A stretch of DNA of 64,000 nt from Nocardiopsis gilva YIM 90087 (GTDB lineage Bacteria; Actinomycetota; Actinomycetes; Streptosporangiales; Streptosporangiaceae), in the NCBI RefSeq assembly GCF_002263495.1, contig NZ_CP022753.1, positions 2,418,001-2,482,000 of the forward strand. The letters are read 5' to 3'. The position numbers and the translations under genes are program-made. Positions within the stretch are counted from its first letter, which is position 1. Each line of letters starts with the position of its first letter. Positions 43,649 through 52,516 of this stretch are shown here, in pieces. The notes beneath the pieces were generated by a model. The model saw nothing but the letters and a program-made list of their open reading frames with translations, searched no databases and had not been told where the DNA came from.

Positions 43649-44374
43649 GTGAGTGGGCATCCCCCCACCCCAGAACCGACGTTGACCGTGGACACACGGG
43701 TCACAGGCGCCCCGATTAAAGTCCTCGTCGTCGATGATCACGCATTCTTCCGGCGCGGGCTCGTGTCCGTTTTATCGGAAGAGCCCGACATCGACGTCAT
43801 CGGCGAGTCCGGGGACGGGGAACAGGCCGTGCGCCAGGCGGCCGACCTACTGCCCGACGTCGTGCTCATGGACGTGTGGATGCCCCACGGCAACGGCATC
43901 GAGGCCTGCACCGGCATCAAGAGCAGTGTTCCGGACGCAAAGATCGTCATGCTGACGATGAGCGACGAGGAGAACGACCTCTTCGACGCTCTGAAAGCCG
44001 GGGCTACGGGCTACCTGCTCAAGGAGATCTCCATCGATGAGCTGCCCGACGCGGTGCGCGCCGTCGCCGACGGCCAGTCGTTCATCAACCCGTCGATGGC
44101 CACCAAGCTCATCGGTGAGTTCACCGCCCTGGCGAAGAAGGACGGCGGGCGCTCCCGCGGCCTTCCGGCCCCGGAGCTCACGGATCGCGAGACTGAGGTA
44201 CTGCGCCTGGTCGCCCGCTGCCTGAACAACAAGGAGATCGCCGACGAGCTCTTCATCTCCGAGCACACCGTGAAGAACCACGTGCGCAACATCCTGGAGA
44301 AGCTCCAGCTGCACTCGCGCACCGAGGCGGCCGTCTACGCCGTACGGGAGAAGATCCTCGACGGCGATGGGTGA
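43649..44374 (+). CDS. NarL/FixJ-family response regulator, orphan
   Basis: The GTG at 43649 follows AGGAAGGA by about 8 nt; 241 residues. Receiver domain: KVLVVDDHAFF (acidic pocket), phospho-acceptor Asp in VVLMDVWMPHG, the Thr in VMLTMSDEE and the Lys in YLLKEISIDELP. The C-terminal HTH is LTDRETEVLRLVARCLNNKE, then HTVKNHVRNILEKL. No histidine kinase is nearby, so it is an orphan or acts with a distant kinase. It lies upstream of, and convergent with, glnA2. Confidence 0.93.
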   Translation: MSGHPPTPEPTLTVDTRVTGAPIKVLVVDDHAFFRRGLVSVLSEEPDIDVIGESGDGEQAVRQAADLLPDVVLMDVWMPHGNGIEACTGIKSSVPDAKIVMLTMSDEENDLFDALKAGATGYLLKEISIDELPDAVRAVADGQSFINPSMATKLIGEFTALAKKDGGRSRGLPAPELTDRETEVLRLVARCLNNKEIADELFISEHTVKNHVRNILEKLQLHSRTEAAVYAVREKILDGDG

Positions 44375-44432
44375 CACCGCACGCGACACGAGCGGGTGAC
44401 ACCGCCCCGTGGCGGCGCCACCCGCGCGGGCA

Positions 44433-45794
44433 TCACAGCGTCGGCAGGTACCGCTGCAGCTCGTAGGGGGTGACCTGGCGCCGGTAGGACTCCCACTCCG
44501 CCTTCTTGTTGCGCAGGAAGAAGTCGAACACGTGCTCGCCGAGCGTCTCGGCCACCAGCTCGCTCGTCTCCATCGCGCGGATGGCCTCGTCGAGGCTCTG
44601 CGGCAGCGGCGCGATGCCCAGCGCGCGCCGCTCGGCGTCGGTCAGCGCCCACACGTCGTCCTCAGCGCCGGGAGGCAGCTCGTAGCCCTCCTCGATCCCC
44701 TTCAGCCCGGCGGCGAGGATCACCGCGTAGGCCAGGTACGGGTTGCACGCGGTGTCCACCGAGCGGAACTCGATCCGGCTGGAGTTGCTCTTGGTCGGCT
44801 TGTACATCGGCACCCGGACCAGCGCCGAGCGGTTGTTGTGGCCCCAGCAGACGTAGGCCGGAGCCTCGCCGCCGGCGCCCGCCGACGCCGCCGCGTTGTC
44901 CCACAGCCGCTTGTAGGAGTTGACCCACTGGTTGCACACCGCGGTGATCTCAGCCGCGTGCCGCAGCAGCCCGGCGGTGAAGCCGCGGCCGACCTTCGAC
45001 ATCTGGTATTCGGCGCCCGGCTCGTGGAAGGCGTTGCGGTCGCCCTCGAACAGCGACATGTGGGTGTGCATGCCCGAGCCCGGGAACTCGGTGAACGGCT
45101 TGGGCATGAAGGTGGCGTAGACGCCCTGCTCCATCGCCACCTCCTTCATGACCAGGCGGAAGGTCATGATGTTGTCGGCGGTGGTGAGCGCGTCGGCGTA
45201 GCGCAGGTCGATCTCCTGCTGGCCCGGGCCGCCCTCGTGGTGGCTGAACTCCACCGAGATGCCCATGGCCTCCAGCATGTTGATGGCGTTGCGCCGGAAG
45301 TCGTGCGCGCTGTTGTGCGGCGTGTGGTCGAAGTACCCGCCGGAGTCGTTGGGCTCGGGGAACTCGCCCGGCTCCGGCTTCCCCTTCAGCAGGTAGAACT
45401 CGATCTCGGGATGCGTGTAGAAGGTGAACCCGAGGTCGGAGGCCTTGCTGAGCTGGCGCTTGAGGACGTGGCGCGGGTCGGCGTAGCTGGGACTGCCGTC
45501 CGGCATCAGGATGTCGCAGTACATGCGGGCGGTGCCGTGCGGCTCGTTCCGCCACGGCAGCACCTGGAAGGTCGACGGGTCGGGCTGGGCCAGCATGTCG
45601 GCCTCATAGACCCGGGCGAAGCCCTCGATGGCCGAGCCGTCGAACCCGATGCCCTCGCTGAACGCGGCCTCCAGCTCCGCGGGCGCGACCGCGACCGACT
45701 TGAGGTACCCGAGCACATCGGTGAACCACAGCCGGACGAACCGGATATCGCGCTCCTCCAAAGTCCGGAGCACGAACTCCTGCTGTCGATTCAC
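44433..45794 (-). CDS. glnA2: Glutamine synthetase type I family, GlnA2
   Basis: The 453-residue protein has the GlnA2 sequence type of actinobacteria: VLGYLKSVAVAP, IGFDGSAIEGFARV (DGS motif present), EFYLLKGKPEPG, QQEIDLRYADAL, GSGMHTHMSLFEG and NNRSALVRVPMYK. In Streptomyces, GlnA2 has been described as a gamma-glutamylpolyamine synthetase. The GlnA1 adenylylation Tyr region (usually LYxLPPEE) is here VWALTDAERR, without Tyr, so GlnE should not modify this copy (inference). It is divergent from nadE, the same order as in Streptomyces genomes. Confidence 0.9.
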   Translation of the reverse strand: MNRQQEFVLRTLEERDIRFVRLWFTDVLGYLKSVAVAPAELEAAFSEGIGFDGSAIEGFARVYEADMLAQPDPSTFQVLPWRNEPHGTARMYCDILMPDGSPSYADPRHVLKRQLSKASDLGFTFYTHPEIEFYLLKGKPEPGEFPEPNDSGGYFDHTPHNSAHDFRRNAINMLEAMGISVEFSHHEGGPGQQEIDLRYADALTTADNIMTFRLVMKEVAMEQGVYATFMPKPFTEFPGSGMHTHMSLFEGDRNAFHEPGAEYQMSKVGRGFTAGLLRHAAEITAVCNQWVNSYKRLWDNAAASAGAGGEAPAYVCWGHNNRSALVRVPMYKPTKSNSSRIEFRSVDTACNPYLAYAVILAAGLKGIEEGYELPPGAEDDVWALTDAERRALGIAPLPQSLDEAIRAMETSELVAETLGEHVFDFFLRNKKAEWESYRRQVTPYELQRYLPTL

Positions 45795-46029
45795 GGCTCA
45801 CCTTCCTCGTGTTCGCTTCGACGGCGTCCCTGAGCCTCCGCGCCGCGCCTCCGGGACGGTCGGGACCAAGAGACACCTGTGTGATCCAGTCTGCCTTGCC
45901 GAGGTTTCCGGCACATTAACGCAGTTCCCACGTGCGACCTGTGCGGAGATCACGCCCGTGTACGCATTATCACAGCTCGGCGAGGTGCGGGGGTGCACGG
46001 CCCGGTGGCGGACGCCGTAGTCTCAAGGT

Positions 46030-47784
46030 GTGGCACAGTTGAGGATTGCAATGGCGCAGGTCAACCCCACAGTTGGTGACCTGGAAGGTAACTGTCGGCT
46101 CGTTGTCGACTACGCGCGCCGGTCCGCCGAGGCAGGCGCCCATCTCGTGGTGTTCCCCGAGATGATCATCACCGGTTACCCGGTCGAGGACCTCGCGCTG
46201 CGGAACTCGTTCGTCTCCGCCTCCGTGAAGGCGACCCACGACCTCGCCGAGCGGCTCGCCGCCGAGGGCCTGGGCGACCTCCCGGTCATGGTCGGGTTCC
46301 TGAACCGGCGCGAGGGGCTGGGCGCGCGCTTCGGCCAGCCCGCGGGCGCGCCGCAGAACTCCTCGGCGCTACTCCACCACGGCCGGGTGCAGCTCACCTC
46401 GGCCAAGTACCACCTGCCCAACTACGGGGTGTTCGACGAGTTCCGCAACTTCGTCCAGGGCGACACCCTGCCGGTCGTGCGGCTGCACGGCGTGGACATC
46501 GCGTTCGCGATCTGCGAGGACCTGTGGCAGGAGGGCGGCCCGGTCAAGGCCGTGCGCGAGGCGCAGGCCAGCATGCTCATCACCCTCAACGGCTCGCCCT
46601 ACGAGCGGGACAAGGACAACGTCCGGCTCGAACTGTGCCAGCAGCGGGCCCGCGAGATCGGCGCGTCCATCGCTTATGTCAACATGAGCGGCGCCGAGGA
46701 CGAGCTGATCTTCGAGGGCGACTCGCTGATCGTGGACTCCGACGGCGAACTGGTGGCGCGCGCACCGCAGTTCGAGGACGCGCTGCTCGTCACCGACCTG
46801 CGACTGCCCGAGGCGACCCAGGTGTCGCCCCCGTCCAGCCCGATAGACGGCATCCGCATCGTCCGGCACACCATCTCCAGCCGCCCGGTCGCGCCGTACG
46901 AACCGATGGAGCCGGTGCTGACCCCGCGCCCGGACCCCACGAACGACATCGGCGAGGTCTACCACGCGCTCGTCACCGGCCTGCGCGACTACGTCGCCAA
47001 GAACGGCTTCGACACGACCATGGTCGCGCTGTCCGGCGGCATCGACTCCGCGCTGACGGCGACCATCGCCGCGGACGCCGTGGGCGCCGAGAACGTGCAC
47101 TGCGTGCTGATGCCCAGCAAGTACTCCAGCGAGCACTCGGTGGCCGACGCCGAGGAACTGGTCAAGCGGCAGGGCATGCACGGGCGCACGATCCCCGTCG
47201 AGTCGATCGTGGCGGCGTTCGACGAGGCGGTCACACTCGACGGGCTGGCCGCCGAGAACCTGCAGGCGCGGGTGCGCGGCACCGTGGTGATGTCCCTGTC
47301 CAACCAGGAGGGCCACCTGGTCCTGGCCACTGGCAACAAGAGCGAGCTGGCCACCGGTTACTCCACGCTCTACGGCGACTCCGTGGGCGGCTACGCGCCG
47401 ATCAAGGACTGCTGGAAGACGGTGGTCTGGGATCTGGCGCGCTGGCGCAACGCCGAGGCCGAGCGGGCGGGAGAGATCGCGCCGATCCCGGAGAACTCCA
47501 TCACCAAGGCACCGAGCGCGGAGCTGCGCCCCGGACAGCTCGACACCGACTCCCTGCCCGACTACGAGCTGCTCGACTCACTTCTCGACGCCTACATCGG
47601 CACCGACAAGGGGTACCTGGAGCTCACCATCGCCGGATTCGACCCCGAGCTGGTCAAGAAGGTGATCCGGCTGGTCGACCGGGCCGAGTACAAGCGGCGC
47701 CAGTACCCGCCGGGCCCCAAGATCAGCTCGCGCAACCTCAGCCGCGACCGCCGGGTCCCGATCACCAACCGCTGGACCCCGTGA
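46030..47784 (+). CDS. nadE: Glutamine-dependent NAD+ synthetase
   Basis: The 584-residue enzyme makes NAD+ from deamido-NAD using glutamine ammonia. Residues 1-~270 are a nitrilase-like amidase with the triad E44 (VFPEM), K126 (SAKYHLPNYG) and C162 (IAFAICED). The synthetase domain holds the ATP loop SGGIDSAL (near 335), KSELATGYSTLYGD and the C-terminal PPGPKISSRNLSRDRRVP. The GTG start has TAGTCT 6 nt upstream (46018-46023), a leaderless pattern. A long palindrome lies 20 nt past the stop. Confidence 0.95.
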   Translation: MAQLRIAMAQVNPTVGDLEGNCRLVVDYARRSAEAGAHLVVFPEMIITGYPVEDLALRNSFVSASVKATHDLAERLAAEGLGDLPVMVGFLNRREGLGARFGQPAGAPQNSSALLHHGRVQLTSAKYHLPNYGVFDEFRNFVQGDTLPVVRLHGVDIAFAICEDLWQEGGPVKAVREAQASMLITLNGSPYERDKDNVRLELCQQRAREIGASIAYVNMSGAEDELIFEGDSLIVDSDGELVARAPQFEDALLVTDLRLPEATQVSPPSSPIDGIRIVRHTISSRPVAPYEPMEPVLTPRPDPTNDIGEVYHALVTGLRDYVAKNGFDTTMVALSGGIDSALTATIAADAVGAENVHCVLMPSKYSSEHSVADAEELVKRQGMHGRTIPVESIVAAFDEAVTLDGLAAENLQARVRGTVVMSLSNQEGHLVLATGNKSELATGYSTLYGDSVGGYAPIKDCWKTVVWDLARWRNAEAERAGEIAPIPENSITKAPSAELRPGQLDTDSLPDYELLDSLLDAYIGTDKGYLELTIAGFDPELVKKVIRLVDRAEYKRRQYPPGPKISSRNLSRDRRVPITNRWTP

Positions 47785-47803
47785 CGGGCTGAGCCACCGT
47801 TCT

Positions 47804-47873
47804 CTCCGTTGATCTCGGCGATATCGACCGAATGTCGCCGATTATTCGGTCGATATCGCCGAGATCAACGGAG
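47804..47873. repeat. Long perfect palindrome, 30-bp arms, 10-nt loop (copy 2)
   Basis: The arms are 47804-47833 and 47844-47873 and the loop is GTCGCCGATT. The inner 27 bp of each arm match the copy at 21412 except for one base pair that changed on both sides (GGGGATATC versus GGCGATATC). The loop is close to the reverse complement of the first copy's loop, so the two lie in opposite orientations. It sits between the convergent ends of nadE and LAL regulator 2, where a bidirectional terminator is expected. Confidence 0.9.
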
Positions 47874-47899
47874 GAGTCGGCGGGACTGCGCGGGAGGGC

Positions 47900-50800
47900 T
47901 CAGTGGTCGATGAGGCCGAGGTCGCGCGCCCGCGCCCCGGCGGCTCCCCGGTTCGGCAGGTCCAGCTTGGCCAGGATGTTGGAGACGTGCACGCTCGCCG
48001 TCTTGGCGGCGATGAACAGTTCCCGGGCGATCTCGGCGTTGGTATAGCCGCGCCCGAGCAGGCGCAGCACCTCCGTCTCGCGCGGCGTCAGCCCCGCCGG
48101 GGGAGCGGGCGGCGCGGTCCCGGCGGATGCGTCCAACGAGATGCCGAGACGCCGGGCGAGGTCGGCGGCCCGGTTCTCCAGGATGGCGGCGCCGCACTCC
48201 TTGGCGGTCGCGGCGGCGGCCCGTACCCAGGCGTCGACGTCGCTGCGGTCGTTCGCGGCGACGGCGGCTTCGGTCGCGTGCAGGCGTGCTCCGCTGAGTT
48301 CCAGCCGCAGCGGCGTGGCCGCCCAGCCGTCCACGGCCTCCCGCCAGGCTGTCAGTACCTTGTCTGGCGCCAGCTGGCCGGCCTCGGCCAGCCGCGCGAC
48401 GCAGGAGCGCCGGTATGCCTCCTGCACCGGCCCGAACCGCGTGAGGTCGGCGGCCCACTCCTCCACCAGCCCCCGCACCTCGGCGGCGAGCGGCGGCTGC
48501 TGCTCCGCGCCGTCGGCCGATGCCTGGCGCACGGCCTCGGCCACCAGGTCCAGCAGCATCCAGCTGTAGCCGGGGGACCGATCGAGCCTGACACCGCGCA
48601 GCGTGGAGAGCGCCAGGTCCAGTGCGGCGGTGAGGTCGTTCGCGGCGAGGTCCAAGCCCAGCTCGGTAGCAACCGAGACCTGCACTGTGTGCAGCCGCTC
48701 GGTGGTGAGCTCCCCTCGCGCGTCGAGGTTCGCCGCGGCGGCGCGCGCCGCATCCAGATCACCCTGGAGCAGGGCGACCCGCGCCATGGCTGTCGACAGG
48801 CAGATGCGGTGCAACGGAGTGGGCGACCAGGACAGGCTGGTTCGGGCCATCTCCCGAGCGGCCTCCAGGTTGCCCAGCTCCAGGTGGGTCTCGACGATGT
48901 TGATCGCGGTGTAGGTGCCATGGAGGCTCATCAGGCCGGTCTCGCGGATCTGCTCCAGGGAGCGCTCCAGCAGCCCCAGCGCCTCGTCGTGGCCCCCGAT
49001 CTCGCGCAGGTAGTGGGAGAGGTTGATCAGGCCGCGGGCCTCCAGCGACGGGTCGTGCATGCGACGGGCGAGCGCGATGCCCTCCTCGACAGCGGCCCGC
49101 CCCTCCGTGAACTCCCCCTGGACGAGCAGGGCTGTGCCCAGCGTGATGCGCGCGTCGGCCAGAGCGCACTGGTCGTCCTCGTGGTCGCCCATGCCCTCGG
49201 AGTGGCGGATGGCCCGCGTGGCCAGGGTGATGGCCGTCGACGACCCGTGGGATTCCTCCGACGTCCCCCGCACACCGCTGGCGGCGGGCAGCGGCACGGA
49301 TTGGCGCAGCAGGACCTCGCGCGCCAGCAGGGAGAGCAGGTACCCGTAGCCGCGCGCGTGCGGCGGGTACACGTTGAGCGCCTCGACCAGGTCGGCGACG
49401 CCGGTCGGGTCGGCGAGCTGGATCCCGGCCTGGCCACGGCGGCGCATCAGCACGCCGCGGCGGGCGCGGGTCTCATCGTCCTGGGCGTCCTCCTGGGCGT
49501 CCTCAGAGAGCTCGGCCAACCCCATGTCGCACAACTCGCGCGCCCGGTAGCTCTGGCCGCCCTGGACCGCGGCGGCCGCCGCGAGGCTGGCGACGTCCGA
49601 GCGGTGGTTGCCCATGACCCGCTCCTCGGCGTCCGGGACCCGGTCCCACAACTCCAGAACGCGTTCCAGCAAGAGCAGTTCCTCGGCGTAGGCCAGCGCA
49701 TCGCTCGCGTGCCGCGCCGCCGACCAGGCTGCGCTCAACGCGCGCGGCAGGTCGCTGGCGGCGTAGAAGTGGTGCGCCTGCTCGGTGGCGAGCCGGTCGG
49801 CGGGGATGACGCCGGGCAGTGCGTCGAGGGCTTCGGCGAAGCGCAGGTGGAGGCGGGAGTGCTGGCCGGGCAGCAGCTCGGAGTGGACGGCCTCGCGCAG
49901 CAGTGCGTGCCGGAACCGGTAGCCGGTGCCCTCGACCCGGAGCACGTTGGTGTCGACGACCGCGTGGAGTGCCGCGTCGAGCTCGCTCTCGGGCAGGTCG
50001 GCGACGTGGGCCAGCAGTTCGTGTTCGATCTGGCCGCCGCTGACCGCGCCGACCGAGGCGACGCGGACGACGAACCGCGCTTGGTCGTCCAGCTTGTACA
50101 GGGAAGCGAGCAGCAGCTCGCGGGTGGTCTCCGGGACGTGGTCGCTGAGGATGGTGGAGCAGTCGGTCAGCGACTCGACGAACAGCGGGTTGCCGCCGGT
50201 CCGCTCGTAGAGGGCGGTGGCCTCGTCGGGCGGCAGGGCGCTGCCGCGGATGGCAGCGGCCTGCTCGGCCACTTCCTCGCGGTCGAGCGGACCCAGCTCC
50301 ATCCGGGTGACGCTGCGCAGCCGCTCCAGCTCAGGAAGCAGTCGCCGTAGGGGGTGCGTGCGGTGGAGGTCGTCGGCACGGTAAGTGGCCACGACCTGGA
50401 GGCCGGGCGAGTAGAAGTTGCGCAGCAGGAAGACCAGCAGGTCGCGGGTGGCGTTGTCGGCCCAGTGCAGGTCCTCGATGACGATGGTCAGGCCATCGGA
50501 TCGGGATACGGAAGTCAGGAGCCGCAGCACCTGCTCGAAGAGGATGCCGCGGGCCTCGCGTCGCTCGGCGGGGGCGTGGCCGAGCTCGGGGAGAAGGCGG
50601 GCCAGCTCGTGCTCTCCGTCGAGCGCGAGCGCGTCGAAGGGCGCGCGGCCCAGGTCGCGCAGCAGGTGGCGGAGTACCGCCACGAAGGGGGCGTACGGCA
50701 GGCCGTCCACACCCAGTTCGAGGCAGCCCCCGGACACCAAGCGGCCCTGGCCGACCTGAGCGGCGAACTCTCTGACCAGCCGGGACTTGCCGACACCGGC

Positions 50801-50920
50801 GTCTCCTCCGATGAGCATCGCCGCGGATGCCTCGGTCCGCGCGCGGTGGGCGTGGTCGAGCAGGGCGCGCAGCTCGGTGTGGCGGCCGACGAAAACGGGG
50901 CTGGTGCCGATGGGTGCCAT
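47900..50920 (-). CDS. LuxR-family LAL (AAA/STAND) transcriptional regulator 2
   Basis: The 1006-residue protein starts at 50920, with CATACT 8 nt upstream (leaderless). It is closely similar to LAL 1: SPVFVGRHTELRALLDHA, Walker A GGDAGVGKSRLVREF, GGCLELGVDGLPYAPFV, Walker B LTIVIEDLHWADN, and the HTH LTPRETEVLRLLGRGYTNAE, then KTASVHVSNILAKL. The central region is helical and TPR-like. It is the convergent neighbour of nadE, and the small M-x-HPD gene lies directly upstream in the same direction. Confidence 0.92.
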   Translation of the reverse strand: MAPIGTSPVFVGRHTELRALLDHAHRARTEASAAMLIGGDAGVGKSRLVREFAAQVGQGRLVSGGCLELGVDGLPYAPFVAVLRHLLRDLGRAPFDALALDGEHELARLLPELGHAPAERREARGILFEQVLRLLTSVSRSDGLTIVIEDLHWADNATRDLLVFLLRNFYSPGLQVVATYRADDLHRTHPLRRLLPELERLRSVTRMELGPLDREEVAEQAAAIRGSALPPDEATALYERTGGNPLFVESLTDCSTILSDHVPETTRELLLASLYKLDDQARFVVRVASVGAVSGGQIEHELLAHVADLPESELDAALHAVVDTNVLRVEGTGYRFRHALLREAVHSELLPGQHSRLHLRFAEALDALPGVIPADRLATEQAHHFYAASDLPRALSAAWSAARHASDALAYAEELLLLERVLELWDRVPDAEERVMGNHRSDVASLAAAAAVQGGQSYRARELCDMGLAELSEDAQEDAQDDETRARRGVLMRRRGQAGIQLADPTGVADLVEALNVYPPHARGYGYLLSLLAREVLLRQSVPLPAASGVRGTSEESHGSSTAITLATRAIRHSEGMGDHEDDQCALADARITLGTALLVQGEFTEGRAAVEEGIALARRMHDPSLEARGLINLSHYLREIGGHDEALGLLERSLEQIRETGLMSLHGTYTAINIVETHLELGNLEAAREMARTSLSWSPTPLHRICLSTAMARVALLQGDLDAARAAAANLDARGELTTERLHTVQVSVATELGLDLAANDLTAALDLALSTLRGVRLDRSPGYSWMLLDLVAEAVRQASADGAEQQPPLAAEVRGLVEEWAADLTRFGPVQEAYRRSCVARLAEAGQLAPDKVLTAWREAVDGWAATPLRLELSGARLHATEAAVAANDRSDVDAWVRAAAATAKECGAAILENRAADLARRLGISLDASAGTAPPAPPAGLTPRETEVLRLLGRGYTNAEIARELFIAAKTASVHVSNILAKLDLPNRGAAGARARDLGLIDH

Positions 50921-50928
50921 GTCCCCGA

Positions 50929-50934
50929 GTATGC
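50929..50934 (-). promoter_or_regulatory. -10 box of a leaderless promoter for LAL regulator 2
   Basis: On the minus strand CATACT precedes the ATG at 50920 by 8 nt. The stretch from box to ATG matches that of LAL 1 at nearly every position (CATACTCGGGGACATGG versus CATACTGGGCGCCATGG). Confidence 0.6.
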
Positions 50935-51019
50935 CCGGAGCGGGCGAGATGCCGTCGGCGACCGTGGCGTGCGGCTCACGTGCCCTGCGGGGGACCACGG
51001 GTGTGCGTCGCGGCACCGC

Positions 51020-51241
51020 CTACCGCCGGGGGTCCGTCGCCATGTGCCGCTGCCAAGTCTCGGCGGCGCCCACGTGCCCGAGCCACGCGACCAGCCGGGC
51101 CGCGAACGAGGCGCGCGGTGCGGCGGGCGCGGTGCGGTGGTCGTGTGCCACCTGCTCGGCGGCCGAACGATGGCGCCGGGCGCGCTCCTCGTCGGCCATC
51201 CGCTCTCGGGCGATCTCTCTGACGATGTCGGGGTGTGTCAT
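51020..51241 (-). CDS. Small M-x-HPD protein preceding a LAL regulator
   Basis: The 73-residue gene has AAGGAG about 10 nt before its ATG. It begins MTHPDIVREIARERMADEER, like the 39992 gene (M-x-HPD and an R/E-rich helix), and continues with a short helical segment SFAARLVAWLGHVGAAETW. It ends 99 nt upstream of LAL regulator 2. Function unknown; a membrane-associated amphipathic helix is possible. Confidence 0.65.
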   Translation of the reverse strand: MTHPDIVREIARERMADEERARRHRSAAEQVAHDHRTAPAAPRASFAARLVAWLGHVGAAETWQRHMATDPRR

Positions 51242-51548
51242 GTGTCCGTACTCCTTGGTCCGTCCCCTGGGTGGTCGCGGCGGTTCGGGAACGCTGGTGC
51301 GGCCCGTTCCGCGTGATCCTCAGATTCGGGCTAAGACCCCGGGGCGCACATGGGGCGGATGCCTTATTCACGGCCGTGACGTGGGGCGTAGCGGCTAAGA
51401 TCGCGGATTCGCGCGTGGCATGGGACTAAGACGCGCGCGGTCGTCGTGGCGGGACCCGAGCCACGGACGGGAGCGGCGGGGATGGACGCCGAGAGCGCGG
51501 TCAGTCGGTCAGACGATTCGGAGCAACGATGGCGTGTCGCGCTCAGTG

Positions 51549-51577
51549 TTGACGCTGATGCGGATAGTTGTCATAAC
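51549..51577 (+). promoter_or_regulatory. Promoter for the secreted membrane-anchored protein; rest of gap empty
   Basis: TTGACG (51549-51554) and CATAAC (51572-51577) are separated by 17 nt, 47 nt upstream of the gene at 51625. The remaining 51242-51624 gap carries only the divergent start region of the small M-x-HPD gene; no other gene is visible. Confidence 0.55.
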
Positions 51578-51624
51578 CAGGGGATTCTCCGCGGGGGAGG
51601 GTCACATGACCGGCTGGAGGGTCG

Positions 51625-52437
51625 ATGGTCGTGCGTGGAGGTTCCGCCCGTCGCGGGGCGGGTCGCGCGGTGGCGCGGTCTGTCGTCGGTATGGCGGGCG
51701 TCGCGGCCCTTGGTGGACTCCTCGCTCTTCCGGCGGTGGCCGGGAGACTGGAGCCTCAGGACGGGGTGGAACAGCAGGGGCAGGGCGGTCGGGAAGAACC
51801 GGCTCACGAGCCGGAGAACCCGGAGCAGGACCAAGAGACGGAGCAGGGCGAGGTGGACCACCCGCGGCTCCCGCCCCTGTCCGTTGGTGTGCGCGACGCC
51901 CTGCACTGGATGGGTCCCGGAGATGAGTCGCAGTACGTGATCACCGTGCGCAACGATGGGGGCGAGCGGTTCGAGCGGATCCTGCTGTTCCAGAGTCTGA
52001 TGCCGGAGATGGAGGTCATCGACGCGGGGGAGCAGGCCACCACCTGGGACAGTGCCATCGCGTGGGAGGCCTCGCTCGACCCCGGGGAGGAGATCGAGCG
52101 CACCACGCGTGTGCGGCTGGGCGATTTGGAGCAGGGCACACGGTATGTCGGCACTACGGCCTGCGTCCAACTGGAGCAGGGGGGACCTCTGGTGGCCTGC
52201 GGGACCGATGCCAATCTGGTGCCACCGGAGGAGCGGCAGGACCAGTCGGGTCAGCCAGAGCGGCCAGAGCAGTCGAACGCCCAGGGGCAGCTGGACCACT
52301 GGTTGGTCGCGGCCGTCAGGGAGTATTGGCCGCCGTGGTCGAGTCTGGTCGGGGCAGGCCTGGGTGCTGTCATCGGCCTGGGGGTGGTGCTCGTACTGTG
52401 GCGGCGGCGAATTCGAAAGTCGGCCCGCCACGTCTGA
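51625..52437 (+). CDS. Secreted, C-terminally membrane-anchored beta-sandwich protein
   Basis: The 270-residue gene has GGAGG 4 nt before the ATG. A signal peptide (ARSVVGMAGVAALGGLLALPAVAG) is followed by a Q/E/P-rich acidic linker (QGQGGREEPAHEPENPEQ), then a ~100-residue DUF11-like beta-sandwich (ESQYVITVRNDGGERFERIL; LDPGEEIERTTRVRLGDL; two Cys in TTACVQ and VACGTD likely bonded). A second acidic Q-rich linker precedes a C-terminal helix (LVGAGLGAVIGLGVVLVLW) and a basic RRRIRKSAR tail. The protein would be exposed on the surface. Function unknown. Confidence 0.75.
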   Translation: MVVRGGSARRGAGRAVARSVVGMAGVAALGGLLALPAVAGRLEPQDGVEQQGQGGREEPAHEPENPEQDQETEQGEVDHPRLPPLSVGVRDALHWMGPGDESQYVITVRNDGGERFERILLFQSLMPEMEVIDAGEQATTWDSAIAWEASLDPGEEIERTTRVRLGDLEQGTRYVGTTACVQLEQGGPLVACGTDANLVPPEERQDQSGQPERPEQSNAQGQLDHWLVAAVREYWPPWSSLVGAGLGAVIGLGVVLVLWRRRIRKSARHV

Positions 52438-52488
52438 GCCGAGGCTGCCGAAGTGTTATGTCATCATGTCGTAAAACCAGCGCGTATG

Positions 52489-52505
52489 TACTACGCGGCG
52501 TAGTA
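52489..52505. promoter_or_regulatory. Perfect 17-bp palindrome overlapping a leaderless -10
   Basis: TACTACGC-G-GCGTAGTA is a perfect 8-1-8 inverted repeat. It overlaps TAGGCT (52504-52509), which lies 7 nt before the ATG at 52517. A repressor bound here would block transcription. The shape resembles operators of BlaI/CopY-type regulators, but the binder is unknown. Confidence 0.65.
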
Positions 52506-52516
52506 GGCTTGCCGCC

